Positions 8,870 to 18,273 of a DNA stretch of 60,688 nucleotides are shown one piece after another. The translations under genes and the position numbers were made by a program. Below the pieces are notes generated by a model. It was not told where the DNA came from. It did not search any database and saw nothing but the letters and a program-made list of their open reading frames with translations. Source of the stretch: Lachnospiraceae bacterium (GTDB lineage: Bacteria > Bacillota > Clostridia > Lachnospirales > Lachnospiraceae); the NCBI GenBank assembly GCA_900752065.1, contig CAADTT010000050.1, positions 1 through 60,688 on the forward strand. Direction: 5' to 3'. How positions within the stretch are numbered: the stretch's first letter is position 1; the number at the start of each line of letters is the position of its first letter.

Positions 8870-9610
8870 TCAGCTTCCCGTATGCAGCAGCTCATTCGCG
8901 TTCCGGACCCGCTCGGCTGTAGGCGGATCGATTCCCTCCAGCTCATAGTGCAATCCCAGTTCCTTCCATTTATAGGCTCCCAGCGTGTGATAAGGCAGTA
9001 CCTCCACTTTCTCCACATTATGCAGATCTCTGATAAACGCATCCAGCCGGATCAGATATTCATCATAGTCGCTGCGCTCCGGCACCAGTACATGACGGAT
9101 CCAGACCGGCTTCCTGATCTCGTCCAAATAATGCGCCATATCCAGGATATTCCGGTTCGTCTGTCCTGTCAGGCGGACATGCTGCTCCTCATCAATATGC
9201 TTGATGTCCAGCATCACCAGATCCGTGACCTCCATAAGCCTTTCAAGTTTTTTAAAAAACGGCTGCTCACGGCTAAAGGGATTTCCGCTGGTGTCCAGCG
9301 TCGTGTGGATGCCCTTTTCCTTCGCTTTCTCAAACAGATCCGTCAGAAAATCAATCTGCAAAAGAGGCTCTCCTCCTGATACGGTGATGCCTCCTTCCTT
9401 TCCCCAGTAGTTCCTGTATCTTAAAGCCCTCTTCAGAAGCTCATCCGCCGTATAAAGCGTTCCTGTCTGCATATTCCAGGTATCCGCATTGTGACAAAAC
9501 TGGCAGCGCATGGCACATCCGGCGAGAAAGATGATATACCGCACGCCAGGACCGTCCACTGAGCCGAAGCTCTCCAGGGAATGTACATAACCTTTTAATT
9601 CTTTGGGCAT
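8870..9610 (-). CDS. pflA: Pyruvate formate-lyase activating enzyme (radical SAM)
   Basis: 246 residues from the ATG at 9610, chosen because GGAGG stands nine bases before it; earlier in-frame ATGs lack a site. Carries the CxxxCxxC cluster as CAMRCQFC for the [4Fe-4S]/SAM centre, the VSGGEPLLQ glycine-rich SAM contact, and LDTSGN typical of PflA. It makes the glycyl radical on PflB using SAM and reduced flavodoxin or ferredoxin, in the cytoplasm. It lies directly downstream of pflB, but a terminator hairpin at 9640-9673 separates them, so pflA is probably expressed at a lower level by read-through. Confidence 0.95.
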   Translation of the reverse strand: MPKELKGYVHSLESFGSVDGPGVRYIIFLAGCAMRCQFCHNADTWNMQTGTLYTADELLKRALRYRNYWGKEGGITVSGGEPLLQIDFLTDLFEKAKEKGIHTTLDTSGNPFSREQPFFKKLERLMEVTDLVMLDIKHIDEEQHVRLTGQTNRNILDMAHYLDEIRKPVWIRHVLVPERSDYDEYLIRLDAFIRDLHNVEKVEVLPYHTLGAYKWKELGLHYELEGIDPPTAERVRNANELLHTGS

Positions 9611-9635
9611 TTTCCCAACCTCCATAAAATCTGAG

Positions 9636-9673
9636 AAAAAGAGCTGCCGCAAATAATCTTGCAGCAGCCCTCT
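9636..9673 (-). terminator. Hairpin with T-run between pflB and pflA
   Basis: Stem AGAGGGCTGCTGCAA/TTGCGGCAGCTCT with one bulge and a G-U pair, followed on the minus strand by CTTTTTCTC. Expected to attenuate pflA relative to pflB. Confidence 0.65.
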
Positions 9674-9724
9674 GCTGTTTTCGCGTTACAGTTCAGTCAG
9701 GACCGGACTTTAACGTTTTCGCTC

Positions 9725-11977
9725 TTACATTGCCTCGTGGCAGGTTCTTGAGATTACATCAAGCTGCTGCTCACGGGTCAGGTCAATAAACTTCACAGCA
9801 TATCCGGACACACGGATGGTAAAGTTCGCATATTCCGGCTTCTCCGGATGCTCCATCGCATCGATCAGCTTCTCTGTTCCAAATACATTCACATTCAGGT
9901 GATGTGCGCCCTGGCTGAAATATCCATCCAGCACGCGGACAAGATTTTCAACCCTTTCGTCCTCATTATGCCCCAGCGCTCCCGGGCTGATGGTCTGCGT
10001 ATTTGAGATACCGTCCAGAGCCAGCTCATAAGGCAGCTTCGCAACAGAATTCAGAGAAGCCAGAAGGCCGTTCTTCTCTGCACCGTAGGATGGGTTCGCT
10101 CCCGGTGACAGCGGTTCACCCAGCTTTCTTCCATCCGGCAGAGCTCCTGTAGCCTTTCCGTATACCACGTTTGAAGTAATGGTCAGAATAGAGGTTGTCG
10201 GCTCAGAGTTTCGATAAGTATGGCACTTATTCAGCTTGTGCATAAACTTCTTCAACAGCCAAACGGCAATATCATCCGCACGGTCATCATCGTTTCCATA
10301 CCTTGGGAAATCTCCCTCCGTCTCAAAATCAACAGCCATGCCGTCCTCGTCACGAATCACCTTAACCTTCGCATACTTGATCGCGCTCAGTGAGTCTACC
10401 ACATGAGAAAAGCCTGCGATACCTGTCGCAAAGGTACGTCTCACATCTGTATCGATCAGCGCCATCTCGGCAGCCTCGTAATTATATTTGTCATGCATAT
10501 AGTGAATCATATTCAGGGTATCTACATACAGCTTCGCCAGCCAGTCCATCATATCGTCATAGCGCTTCATCACTTCCTCATAATCCAGATATTCGGAAGT
10601 GATCGGACGGTATGCCGGCCCCACCTGGATCTTCGTCTTCTCATCAACTCCGCCATTGATCGCATACAGCAGGCATTTCGCCAGATTCGCACGCGCACCG
10701 AAGAACTGGATCTCCTTGCCCGTCTGGGTGGCCGATACACAGCAGCAAATACTGTAGTCGTCTCCCCATACCGGACGCATTACATCATCGTTCTCATACT
10801 GGATGGAGCTGGTGGTAACGGAAATCCTGGAAGCGTAGTTTTTGAAATTCTCAGGCAGCTTCGGTGTATAGAGCACGGTCAGGTTCGGCTCGGGCGAAGG
10901 ACCCATATTCTCCAGAGTGTGCAGAAAACGGAAATCGTTCTTTGTTACCATAGAGCGTCCATCCATGCCAAGACCTGCCACCTCCAGCGTCGCCCATACC
11001 GGATCTCCGGAGAACAGCTCATTGTAAGACGGGATTCTGGCAAATTTCACCATGCGGAACTTCATAACCATATGGTCGATCAGCTCCTGCGCCTCTGCCT
11101 CTGTGATCTTTCCTTCCTTCAGGTCTCTCTCGATATAGATATCCAGGAAGGTGGAGACACGTCCCACGCTCATCGCAGCGCCATTCTGGGTCTTGATTGC
11201 TGCCAGATAACCGAAATACAGCCATTGAGCCGCTTCTCTCGCATCCTTTGCCGGCTGTGAAATATCGAAGCCGTATACCGCTGCCATCTCCTTCATCTCT
11301 CTTAACGCACGGATCTGGTCTGCCAGCTCCTCACGGAGACGGAAATCTGTTCCCTTCATGCCGTGGCGGGCATAACGTTCAAAGTCATACTGCTTTTTCT
11401 CAATCAGGAAATCAATTCCGTACAGCGCCACCCGGCGGTAATCGCCGACGATACGTCCGCGGCCGTAGGTATCGGGAAGCCCTGTAATGATCTTATTATG
11501 GCGGGCCACCTTCATCTCCGGTGTATAGATGTCAAAAACACCCTGGTTATGTGTCTTGTGATATTTTGTAAAGATCTCATGAAGTTTTTCGCTTGGCTGG
11601 TAACCGTAGGTCGTACACGCCTTCTCTGCCATGTTGATACCGCCGTATGGCATAAATGCCCTTTTCAAAGGTTTATCCGTCTGAAGACCTACTACCGTTT
11701 CCAGATCCTTCATACTCTCATCGATGTATCCCGGGCCATATGCAGTCAGGCTGGATACCACCTCTGTCTCCATATCTAAAACGCCGCCTTTGGCGCGCTC
11801 CTCCTTCTGAAGTTCCTGCAGCCTGCCCCATAATTTATTTGTCGCATCTGTAGGACCTGCCAGGAAAGATTCGTCACCCTCATACGGTGTGTAATTGCAC
11901 TGGATAAAATCACGTACGTCGATTGAATGCTGCCAGTTCTTTCCCGTAAATCCCGTCCACTGTTCACGCTGTGCCAT
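9725..11977 (-). CDS. pflB: Formate C-acetyltransferase (pyruvate formate-lyase)
   Basis: 750 residues, normal for the family. It has the paired active-site cysteines in CCVSATQTG (about 410) and the C-terminal glycyl-radical loop RVSGYAVKF (about 725), which together separate PflB from diol or choline lyases. It converts pyruvate and CoA to acetyl-CoA and formate under anaerobic conditions. Start at 11977 has AAGGAGG before it. A promoter with TATACT lies about 50 bp upstream. Activated by the downstream pflA product. The enzyme is oxygen-sensitive, supporting a strict anaerobe. Confidence 0.97.
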   Translation of the reverse strand: MAQREQWTGFTGKNWQHSIDVRDFIQCNYTPYEGDESFLAGPTDATNKLWGRLQELQKEERAKGGVLDMETEVVSSLTAYGPGYIDESMKDLETVVGLQTDKPLKRAFMPYGGINMAEKACTTYGYQPSEKLHEIFTKYHKTHNQGVFDIYTPEMKVARHNKIITGLPDTYGRGRIVGDYRRVALYGIDFLIEKKQYDFERYARHGMKGTDFRLREELADQIRALREMKEMAAVYGFDISQPAKDAREAAQWLYFGYLAAIKTQNGAAMSVGRVSTFLDIYIERDLKEGKITEAEAQELIDHMVMKFRMVKFARIPSYNELFSGDPVWATLEVAGLGMDGRSMVTKNDFRFLHTLENMGPSPEPNLTVLYTPKLPENFKNYASRISVTTSSIQYENDDVMRPVWGDDYSICCCVSATQTGKEIQFFGARANLAKCLLYAINGGVDEKTKIQVGPAYRPITSEYLDYEEVMKRYDDMMDWLAKLYVDTLNMIHYMHDKYNYEAAEMALIDTDVRRTFATGIAGFSHVVDSLSAIKYAKVKVIRDEDGMAVDFETEGDFPRYGNDDDRADDIAVWLLKKFMHKLNKCHTYRNSEPTTSILTITSNVVYGKATGALPDGRKLGEPLSPGANPSYGAEKNGLLASLNSVAKLPYELALDGISNTQTISPGALGHNEDERVENLVRVLDGYFSQGAHHLNVNVFGTEKLIDAMEHPEKPEYANFTIRVSGYAVKFIDLTREQQLDVISRTCHEAM

Positions 11978-12023
11978 TGCAAAATCCTCCTTTTATCTTC
12001 ATCGTTTCTTTTTTTGCACCGCC

Positions 12024-12053
12024 AGTATAACATCCCCCAAAAAGAAAAAGCAA
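12024..12053 (-). promoter_or_regulatory. Sigma-A promoter of pflB
   Basis: Minus strand TTGCTT, 18 bp, TATACT, followed by a roughly 40-base leader with AAGGAGG. No convincing Rex operator was found. Confidence 0.6.
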
Positions 12054-12208
12054 CGATAAATGGCAATTTCTTATCTTGTATTGAATTTTGTACAATTTAG
12101 CAAGATGTGGTATTTTTCTTCCTGCTGCTCCCCATATTTTGCGTTTCCTACTTTTTTACTCTGTTTTTTCCCTTCATTCCTTTTTCATTCCTTTTTCTTT
12201 CCTTTTTC

Positions 12209-12237
12209 TTTTCAATGCGTCTCCTTTGTGCTATACT
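12209..12237 (+). promoter_or_regulatory. Promoter of the SGNH hydrolase gene
   Basis: TTTTCA, 17 bp, TATACT, about 70 bp before the start codon. The -35 box is weak and the -10 box good. Confidence 0.5.
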
Positions 12238-12309
12238 TGTAAAAAGATGTTGAGGTCAGAAGATATTTTGACCCTATTATCATAAAAACCATACGAAAGG
12301 AGAAATCTC

Positions 12310-13749
12310 ATGACTCTTAAAAAACACATTTCCGCCGTACTGCTTCTGCTCTCCGGCATCCTTCTCTCCCTCCTGTTTCCAGCCAGGCTGCAGGCGGCCG
12401 ACACAGGCACGCCTATCCGCATCGCCTGCGTGGGGGACAGCATCACCGCAGGATATACCTCATCAAATCCAGCCGTTTACAGCTACCCTTCCCAGCTCCA
12501 GAATCTCCTTGGAGACGGATACACGGTAGGCAACTATGGCAAAACAGGCTTCGCGCTGATGAAAAACGTGAACAAATCCTACTGGGGAACCGACGAACAT
12601 ACAAACAGCCTGAATTCCAATCCTGATATTGTAGTTCTTATGCTTGGCACAAATGATTCCAAAGCGGAGAACTGGGCAGAAAAGGATCATTTTCTTTCCG
12701 ACCTGAAAGAAATGATCAAAGGCTATCAGGATCTTTCTTCCCATCCAACCGTATACGTCTGCACCTCCCCCCGGATGCGCCAGGCATATGAAAATATGAC
12801 AACGCAGACCGGACTGAACAATGCGGTGATCAACAACGAGATCGTCCCGCTCCAGAAACAGGCGGTGGAGGAAACCCCCGGCTGCCGGCTGATCGACGTC
12901 AACGCCTTTTCTCAGGAAGGCTTTGCTGATGGTGATTTCAACGATTACTGCCATCCTACAAACGAAGGCTACCAAAAGCTTGCAAAATTCATTTACGATG
13001 AACTGATCCGGCAGGAATACTGCACCTGCTCCATCGAAGAGCTGACGCTTACAGGCAGCGAGATCACCATTCCCTGGAATCAGGATACTGCAGAGTATAA
13101 ACTGGAGCCTGTATGCACGCTGACTTCATGCGAGCTGGACGCACATAAAAACCTGGAAGCCACACTGGAATTTTCCATCACGGACACAGACGGGATTGCC
13201 GCCTTTGATCCGGATACACAGACGCTTACCCTGTCAAAGCCCGGCAGAATAACCGTGTCTGTCACGGCAGCGATTCCGGGCACGGACATCACCGCACAGT
13301 CGGAGGATGCTGTCTTTGAAGTAAAGAAAGAAGAAGAGCCGAAAACGGATGATAATAAGACCCCTATCGAGGAAGCAGGTTCCTCCGGCACAGTCACTCC
13401 GCCACCCTCTGACACGAAGCTTCCTCCTGCCCCGATACCCGATCCTCCCACGCCTCCGGTACAGAGCGTAAAGCTGACGCGTCCGAAGCTAAAGGTAAAA
13501 AAATCCGGCACAAAGGCAAAGCTTTCCTGGAAAAAGAATAAAAAAGCCGACGGATATCAGATTCAGATGAAGACAGGAAAAGGGAAATACAAAAAGATCG
13601 CATCAAAGAAAATGAAGATTACTTCTTTCACAAAGAAAAAACTGAAGAAAAACACGGTGTACTGCTTCCGGATGAGAAGCTTCAAAAAGAGTGGTTCCTC
13701 TACGGTCTACTCTCCCTGGTCAAAGGTTGTGAAGATTCGACTTTCCTGA
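12310..13749 (+). CDS. Secreted SGNH/GDSL-family esterase with C-terminal FN3 domain (479 aa)
   Basis: Signal peptide 1-29 (LLSLLFPARLQA before the cut). SGNH hydrolase domain at about 35-235: block I VGDSITAGY with nucleophile S44, block III GTND at 113-116, and DYCH with D212 and H215 as the other two triad residues. A beta-rich linker with Big-like features (about 240-350) and a Pro-rich hinge precede a very basic fibronectin-III-like domain (about 395-479, many Lys). A similar basic FN3 end closes the large protein at 35284, suggesting both are held in the anionic cell wall. Likely a lipase or carbohydrate (acetyl) esterase; substrate unknown. AAGGAG site before the ATG, own promoter and terminators. 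Confidence 0.85.
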   Translation: MTLKKHISAVLLLLSGILLSLLFPARLQAADTGTPIRIACVGDSITAGYTSSNPAVYSYPSQLQNLLGDGYTVGNYGKTGFALMKNVNKSYWGTDEHTNSLNSNPDIVVLMLGTNDSKAENWAEKDHFLSDLKEMIKGYQDLSSHPTVYVCTSPRMRQAYENMTTQTGLNNAVINNEIVPLQKQAVEETPGCRLIDVNAFSQEGFADGDFNDYCHPTNEGYQKLAKFIYDELIRQEYCTCSIEELTLTGSEITIPWNQDTAEYKLEPVCTLTSCELDAHKNLEATLEFSITDTDGIAAFDPDTQTLTLSKPGRITVSVTAAIPGTDITAQSEDAVFEVKKEEEPKTDDNKTPIEEAGSSGTVTPPPSDTKLPPAPIPDPPTPPVQSVKLTRPKLKVKKSGTKAKLSWKKNKKADGYQIQMKTGKGKYKKIASKKMKITSFTKKKLKKNTVYCFRMRSFKKSGSSTVYSPWSKVVKIRLS

Positions 13750-13762
13750 CCGTAAAGGCTCA

Positions 13763-13785
13763 AAACTGATCCAGTGGATCAGTTT
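13763..13785 (+). terminator. Short hairpin after the SGNH hydrolase gene
   Basis: 10-bp perfect stem AAACTGATCC/GGATCAGTTT with a 3-base loop, 13 bp after the stop codon, then TTCTCAT. Confidence 0.5.
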
Positions 13786-13804
13786 CTCATATGCCTGACA
13801 AAAT

Positions 13805-13852
13805 GAGCGCGCTTCCTCTCCTTACACAAGGAAAGGAGCACGCTCCTTTTTT
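13805..13852. terminator. Bidirectional terminator between SGNH hydrolase and rseP
   Basis: Long imperfect stem (13805-13823 with 13828-13845) followed by CTTTTTTG on the plus strand and ATTTTG on the minus strand. It serves the convergent gene ends. Confidence 0.75.
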
Positions 13853-13874
13853 GTCTATATTTCCTGCCATTATC

Positions 13875-14906
13875 TTAAAACAGTTTTCTGATATCATTGA
13901 ACATCACGACCACCATCAGCACCATGAGAAGCATCAGACCCACGAAGTGAACCATACCTTCCTTTTCCGGATCCACCCGTTTTCCCCGGATGGCCTCCAG
14001 GATCAGAAATACAAGGCGGCCGCCGTCCAGCGCAGGAAGAGGAAGCAGGTTCATAACTCCCAGGTTCGCCGTCAGTAAGATTGAAATATTCAGCATGTTC
14101 AGCCAGATATAAAAGCCGCCGTCCGCAGCGCTCTCCTTGTAGGTGTCGTCAATGATGGATACCCCCCCCACAGGGCCTGCCATGTCATTGATCCCCACCT
14201 GTCCGGTAAACAGCATTTTCAGGCTCTCAATCGTGAGCTGAATCCAGTATTTCACCTCATAAGCGCTGTATTTCAGCGTTTCCAGCGCCCCCGTCTTTTC
14301 CCGGTAGCTGGAATATACGCCGATGCCAAAGATATATCGGCCCCCCTCGCTCTCCTTCGGGGAAAGGGTGGCCATCTTTGTCTCTCCCTCATGTTCGTAA
14401 ACGATCGTCACATCCTCCCCCTGATGGAAGGTCACATAGTTCGTCACCTCACGGGCGAGACGTATCTTCGTCCCATTCATCCGCAGGATAGTATCTCCCT
14501 CCTGCATCCCCGCTTCCGCAGCCGGATATCCTTCTGACACGCTGCGGACCACCGGCTTATCCACTCCGACGCTTCCGATGATCATGATGGAAAGGACAAA
14601 TGCCAGAATGAAATTAAAAATCGGTCCCGCTGCGATCACGGAAATCCTGGTCCATACCGATTTGCTTCCAAAAGAACCTTCCTCTGTGGAGCCTTCATCC
14701 TCTCCCAGCATCATGCAGGAGCCGCCGAAGGGCAGAAGCTTCCAGGAATACCTGGTCCCTCCCTTCACCGTACTGAGGATCCTCGGCCCCATCCCTAAGG
14801 AAAACTCCTCCACCGTAATGCCGCCCCGCTTTGCCAGCAGAAAATGTCCCAGCTCATGGAACAGGATAATAAAACTAAAAATAATCAGTGCTAAAATTAT
14901 GCTCAT
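13875..14906 (-). CDS. rseP: RIP metalloprotease RseP/RasP (site-2 protease)
   Basis: 343 residues. HELGH at the N-terminus gives the zinc-binding pair and catalytic Glu inside the first membrane segment. A PDZ domain (about 115-195) is followed by NLLPLPALDGG, the conserved C-terminal zinc Asp motif, and a last membrane helix. Intramembrane cleavage of anti-sigma factors and signal-peptide remnants is the known role, and an ECF sigma/anti-sigma pair is present at 42472-44366. The start is one base after the dxr stop, with AGGTGG overlapping dxr, so it is translationally coupled at the end of the lipid-synthesis cluster. Confidence 0.95.
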   Translation of the reverse strand: MSIILALIIFSFIILFHELGHFLLAKRGGITVEEFSLGMGPRILSTVKGGTRYSWKLLPFGGSCMMLGEDEGSTEEGSFGSKSVWTRISVIAAGPIFNFILAFVLSIMIIGSVGVDKPVVRSVSEGYPAAEAGMQEGDTILRMNGTKIRLAREVTNYVTFHQGEDVTIVYEHEGETKMATLSPKESEGGRYIFGIGVYSSYREKTGALETLKYSAYEVKYWIQLTIESLKMLFTGQVGINDMAGPVGGVSIIDDTYKESAADGGFYIWLNMLNISILLTANLGVMNLLPLPALDGGRLVFLILEAIRGKRVDPEKEGMVHFVGLMLLMVLMVVVMFNDIRKLF

Positions 14907-14907
14907 G

Positions 14908-16053
14908 CTACCACCTGTTTTCTATAAATTCATATGTCATCTGCTCTGCCGCCAGAATCTCCTCCACTGTGGGATTCTCCAGCAGTTGGTGTTCCTCCAT
15001 ACACGCTGCAAGGATCTCATAAATATCCAGAAAGCGGATCTGTCTGTGCAGAAACATGCTCACGGCACGTTCATTTGCCGCATTAAATACTGTCGGCATG
15101 GATCCGCCTGCCCTTGCCGCCTGAAATGCCAGCGGAAGTCCCAGAAAGGTCTCCATGTCCGGCTTCTCAAAGGTGATCTGACGCAGCTCCCCAAAATCCA
15201 GACGGCCGCCGTCTAAAAATCTCCGCTCCGGATAGTACAGGGCATACTGGATCGGCAGCTTCATATCCGGCGTGCCAAGCTGCGCCATCACTGCGCCGTC
15301 TGCGAACTCCACCATGGAATGAATAACGCTCTGGGGCTGTACCACCACCTCGATCTGATCCAGCCCTGTTCCGAAGAGCCACTTCGCCTCCATAACTTCC
15401 AGTCCCTTATTCACCAGCGTGGCGGAATCTATCGTGATCTTCTGTCCCATAGACCAGTTCGGATGCTTCAATGCATCCTCCACCTGTATGTTTTCCAGTT
15501 CCTCTCTCTTTCTTCCCCGAAAGGGGCCGCCGGAAGCTGTCAGCAAAATCCTGCTGATCTGCCTTCCATCCTCTCCGTTCAGACACTGGAAAATAGCGCT
15601 GTGCTCACTGTCCACCGGAAGAATACGCACATGCTTTTCTTTTGCCAGAGGCATAATGATATGTCCCGCTGTTACCAGCGTCTCCTTGTTCGCCAGGGCA
15701 ATATCCTTCCCGGCCTCGATTGCCGCGATTGTCGGGCGGATACCGATCATTCCCACGATCGCCGTCACCAGAATGTCCGCCTCCGGCATCACAGCCACCT
15801 CCAGAAGCCCTTCCATGCCGCTTACCACCTTCACGTCCAGATCTCTCACCCGCTCTCTCAGGTCGGCTGCCGCCTCCTCGCTCGCCATCGCCGCCAGCTT
15901 CGGGTGAAATTTCCGGATCTGCTGCTCCAGCAGCTTTCCATTTCTCCCCGCTGCCAGCGCCGCCACTTTTAAATCCTCATTTGCCTCCACCACTTCCAGA
16001 GTCTGTGTCCCGATGGAACCTGTGGAGCCTAAAATTGCTATCGTCCTGCTCAT
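14908..16053 (-). CDS. dxr: 1-deoxy-D-xylulose 5-phosphate reductoisomerase
   Basis: 381 residues, the usual length. NADPH site GSTGSIG at the start, LANKETLVTAG at about 125, and the metal/substrate motif DSEHSAIFQ at about 150. Second enzyme of the MEP isoprenoid pathway, making 2-C-methyl-erythritol 4-phosphate, which feeds undecaprenyl synthesis by the nearby uppS product. Sits between cdsA and rseP as in most Firmicutes. Confidence 0.97.
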   Translation of the reverse strand: MSRTIAILGSTGSIGTQTLEVVEANEDLKVAALAAGRNGKLLEQQIRKFHPKLAAMASEEAAADLRERVRDLDVKVVSGMEGLLEVAVMPEADILVTAIVGMIGIRPTIAAIEAGKDIALANKETLVTAGHIIMPLAKEKHVRILPVDSEHSAIFQCLNGEDGRQISRILLTASGGPFRGRKREELENIQVEDALKHPNWSMGQKITIDSATLVNKGLEVMEAKWLFGTGLDQIEVVVQPQSVIHSMVEFADGAVMAQLGTPDMKLPIQYALYYPERRFLDGGRLDFGELRQITFEKPDMETFLGLPLAFQAARAGGSMPTVFNAANERAVSMFLHRQIRFLDIYEILAACMEEHQLLENPTVEEILAAEQMTYEFIENRW

Positions 16054-16096
16054 CGTAAATTCTCCATTTTTCTTATATCGCCGTTTTTCCTGTCTT

Positions 16097-16906
16097 CTAG
16101 CGAATCAGAAATACCGCCAGATAGTAGATCACCGGTGCCGTAAAGATCACGCTGTCAAACCGGTCAAGGATTCCGCCATGACCCGGTATCAGCTTTCCGT
16201 AATCTTTAATGTCATGGTTTCTCTTTATGGCTGAAGCCGCCAGGTCCCCCACCATGGAAATCAGCGCCCCCACCGCACAGATCAGGGCAAATTCTGCCGC
16301 ACGGCTCACTCCCTGCATATATCCTGCGGTAACCGCTCCATAGACAGCTCCCAGGACGGCTGCTCCTGCCACGCCGCCTACCGCTCCCTCCACGGACTTT
16401 TTCGGACTGAGCTTCGGAGACATCTTATGCTTTCCGATCAGCATACCCACACAGTAAGCACAGGTGTCGCATCCCCAGGAGCACAGGAAAATCAGCCAGA
16501 CCAGAAAAGCGCCATGCTCCAGGTTTCTGGTCCGATAAATATAAGAGAGCATCACCGCCACATAGACGACTCCGAAAAATGCCGCCATCACCTGCTCTGC
16601 CCGGTATTTCGGATAGGTGAACACATAAACGAACATAAGCGCCACCAGAAGCAGAAGCACCTCCATCATAATATATGCATCCAGCCCGGTATTTAACAGA
16701 AAATAATAACAAATGACTCCCAGATAGCCCACAGCACTCAGAAGGTTCATTTCCTTTTCCTCTACCCCGACTGCCCGGTACAGTTCATGCACACCGATCA
16801 GTGATACGACCAGCAGCGTGCCATACAGCACATATCCGCCGCTGATGATCGTAAGCAGGGCGATGGCTACCAGGACAATGCCGCTTAACAGTCTTGTCTT
16901 AAACAT
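16097..16906 (-). CDS. cdsA: Phosphatidate cytidylyltransferase
   Basis: 269 residues, strongly hydrophobic with about eight membrane spans. The CDP-DAG synthase signature is intact near the C-terminus (SAIKRNHDIKDYGK then PGHGGILDR). It makes CDP-diacylglycerol from phosphatidate and CTP for phospholipid synthesis. The start lies 3 bp after the uppS stop, and its GGAGG overlaps the end of uppS, so the two are coupled. Confidence 0.95.
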   Translation of the reverse strand: MFKTRLLSGIVLVAIALLTIISGGYVLYGTLLVVSLIGVHELYRAVGVEEKEMNLLSAVGYLGVICYYFLLNTGLDAYIMMEVLLLLVALMFVYVFTYPKYRAEQVMAAFFGVVYVAVMLSYIYRTRNLEHGAFLVWLIFLCSWGCDTCAYCVGMLIGKHKMSPKLSPKKSVEGAVGGVAGAAVLGAVYGAVTAGYMQGVSRAAEFALICAVGALISMVGDLAASAIKRNHDIKDYGKLIPGHGGILDRFDSVIFTAPVIYYLAVFLIR

Positions 16907-16909
16907 GAC

Positions 16910-17617
16910 TTACTCCTCCTTCACACCGCCGTATCTGCGTTCTCTGCTGTTGTATTTTTCGATAGCTTTCCAAAGCTCTTCCTTATTAAATGCCGGCCAG
17001 GGAACATCCGTAAAATAAAACTCCGTATAAGCCAACTGCCAGAGCAGATAGTTAGAAAGCCTCTGCTCCCCGCTGGTGCGGATCAGAAGATCCGGATCCG
17101 GCACCTCCCTCGTATCCAGATAAGAGGAAAACAGCGCCTCATTGATCGCATCCGGCTTCACTTTTCCGTCCACACAGTCACCCGCCAGCTTTCGGATGGC
17201 ACGAACCATCTCGTCCCTGCTGCCGTAATTGATGGCGATCTGAAAGTTCAGCCCCGTATTCTCCTTAGAGCTTTCCACCAGCTCCACAAGACTCTTCTGA
17301 AGATCCGGTGCCAGTGCCGCCGGGTCTCCCAGGACGCGTACCTTCATATTATTTTTTCTCGCTGTAGCCTTGCAGGTCTTCGTATAGCTGCGGAACAGAT
17401 CCATCAGACCGTCCACCTCTTCTTTCGAACGTTTCCAGTTCTCTGTTGAAAACAGATAGACCGTCAGGTATTTGATCCCCATATTCCAGGCATCCCGGCA
17501 GATCGTCTCCAGATTTTTTGCGCCTCTGACATGACCGTAATGCCGGGGCATTCCCTTACTCTTCGCCCAGCGGCCGTTTCCGTCCAGTATGATTGCAACA
17601 TGCTGCGGAATTACCAT
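16910..17617 (-). CDS. uppS: Undecaprenyl diphosphate synthase (cis-prenyltransferase)
   Basis: 235 residues. The N-terminal HVAIILDGNGRWA contains the catalytic Asp/Asn-Gly-Arg motif, with later conserved segments LTVYLFSTENWKR and DLLIRTSGEQRLSNYLLWQ. Builds the C55 lipid carrier for peptidoglycan from IPP and FPP. A strong terminator separates it from frr, so read-through or a promoter in the 69-bp gap must feed uppS-cdsA-dxr-rseP. Confidence 0.96.
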   Translation of the reverse strand: MVIPQHVAIILDGNGRWAKSKGMPRHYGHVRGAKNLETICRDAWNMGIKYLTVYLFSTENWKRSKEEVDGLMDLFRSYTKTCKATARKNNMKVRVLGDPAALAPDLQKSLVELVESSKENTGLNFQIAINYGSRDEMVRAIRKLAGDCVDGKVKPDAINEALFSSYLDTREVPDPDLLIRTSGEQRLSNYLLWQLAYTEFYFTDVPWPAFNKEELWKAIEKYNSRERRYGGVKEE

Positions 17618-17655
17618 AATATTCCTCCTTCCCCTCTCCCAATCGCTAATGTATG

Positions 17656-17685
17656 CTTAAAAAGAGGGCTTTAAAAGCCCTCTTT
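17656..17685 (-). terminator. Intrinsic terminator between frr and uppS
   Basis: Perfect stem AAAGAGGGCTTT/AAAGCCCTCTTT with a small loop, followed on the minus strand by TTAAGC. It starts right after the frr stop. Confidence 0.7.
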
Positions 17686-17686
17686 C

Positions 17687-18241
17687 CTACACCGTTAAAA
17701 TTTCCTTTGACTTCTCTTCCACTGCCTTATCGATTTCTTTGATGTACTTGTCCGTCATCTTCTGAACCTTCTCTTCCAGTTCCTTGATCTCATCCTCGGA
17801 AACATCGGAAGATTTGGCGAGCTTCTTGAAGGAATCATTGGCATCCCGGCGGATGTTGCGGACGGCTACCTTGGCACCCTCTCCCTTTTTCTTCACATCC
17901 TTCACCAGCTCTTTTCTGCGCTCCTCCGTAAGTTCCGGGAACACCAGACGGATGATCTTTCCGTCATTGTTCGGATTGATGCCCAGATCTGATGTCATGA
18001 TCGCCTTCTCGATTGCTTTGATCAGAGATGAATCCCACGGCTGAATCTGAATCATGCGCGCTTCCGGAACCGTGATATTTCCCACCTGCTGCAGCGGTGT
18101 GGGAACTCCGTAATAATCTACGGTGATCCTGTCCAGAACATGGGGATTCGCTCTTCCCGCGCGGATCGCTCCAAATTCTGCTAAAAGATTATCATATGAT
18201 TTTGTCATTTTTGTGTCGTATACCTGAAGTCTTTCATCCAT
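17687..18241 (-). CDS. frr: Ribosome recycling factor
   Basis: 184 residues, exactly family length. Contains the conserved RAGRANPHVLDRI and the C-terminal KELVKDVKKKGEGAKVAVRNIRRDAND region. Releases ribosomes from mRNA after termination together with EF-G. Lies 32 bp after pyrH with AGGAGG before the ATG, the standard pyrH-frr pair, and is followed by a terminator. Confidence 0.97.
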   Translation of the reverse strand: MDERLQVYDTKMTKSYDNLLAEFGAIRAGRANPHVLDRITVDYYGVPTPLQQVGNITVPEARMIQIQPWDSSLIKAIEKAIMTSDLGINPNNDGKIIRLVFPELTEERRKELVKDVKKKGEGAKVAVRNIRRDANDSFKKLAKSSDVSEDEIKELEEKVQKMTDKYIKEIDKAVEEKSKEILTV

Positions 18242-18273
18242 ACTATTTTCCTCCTGAATCGATACTTTTGTTG

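Noticed and set aside
10403..11260. 285-codon plus-strand open frame
   Set aside because: Lies fully inside pflB on the other strand; no start signals.
12075..12095. Possible Rex operator upstream of pflB
   Set aside because: The TTGTA/TACAA arms do not match the TTGTGA-type consensus and the spacing is wrong.
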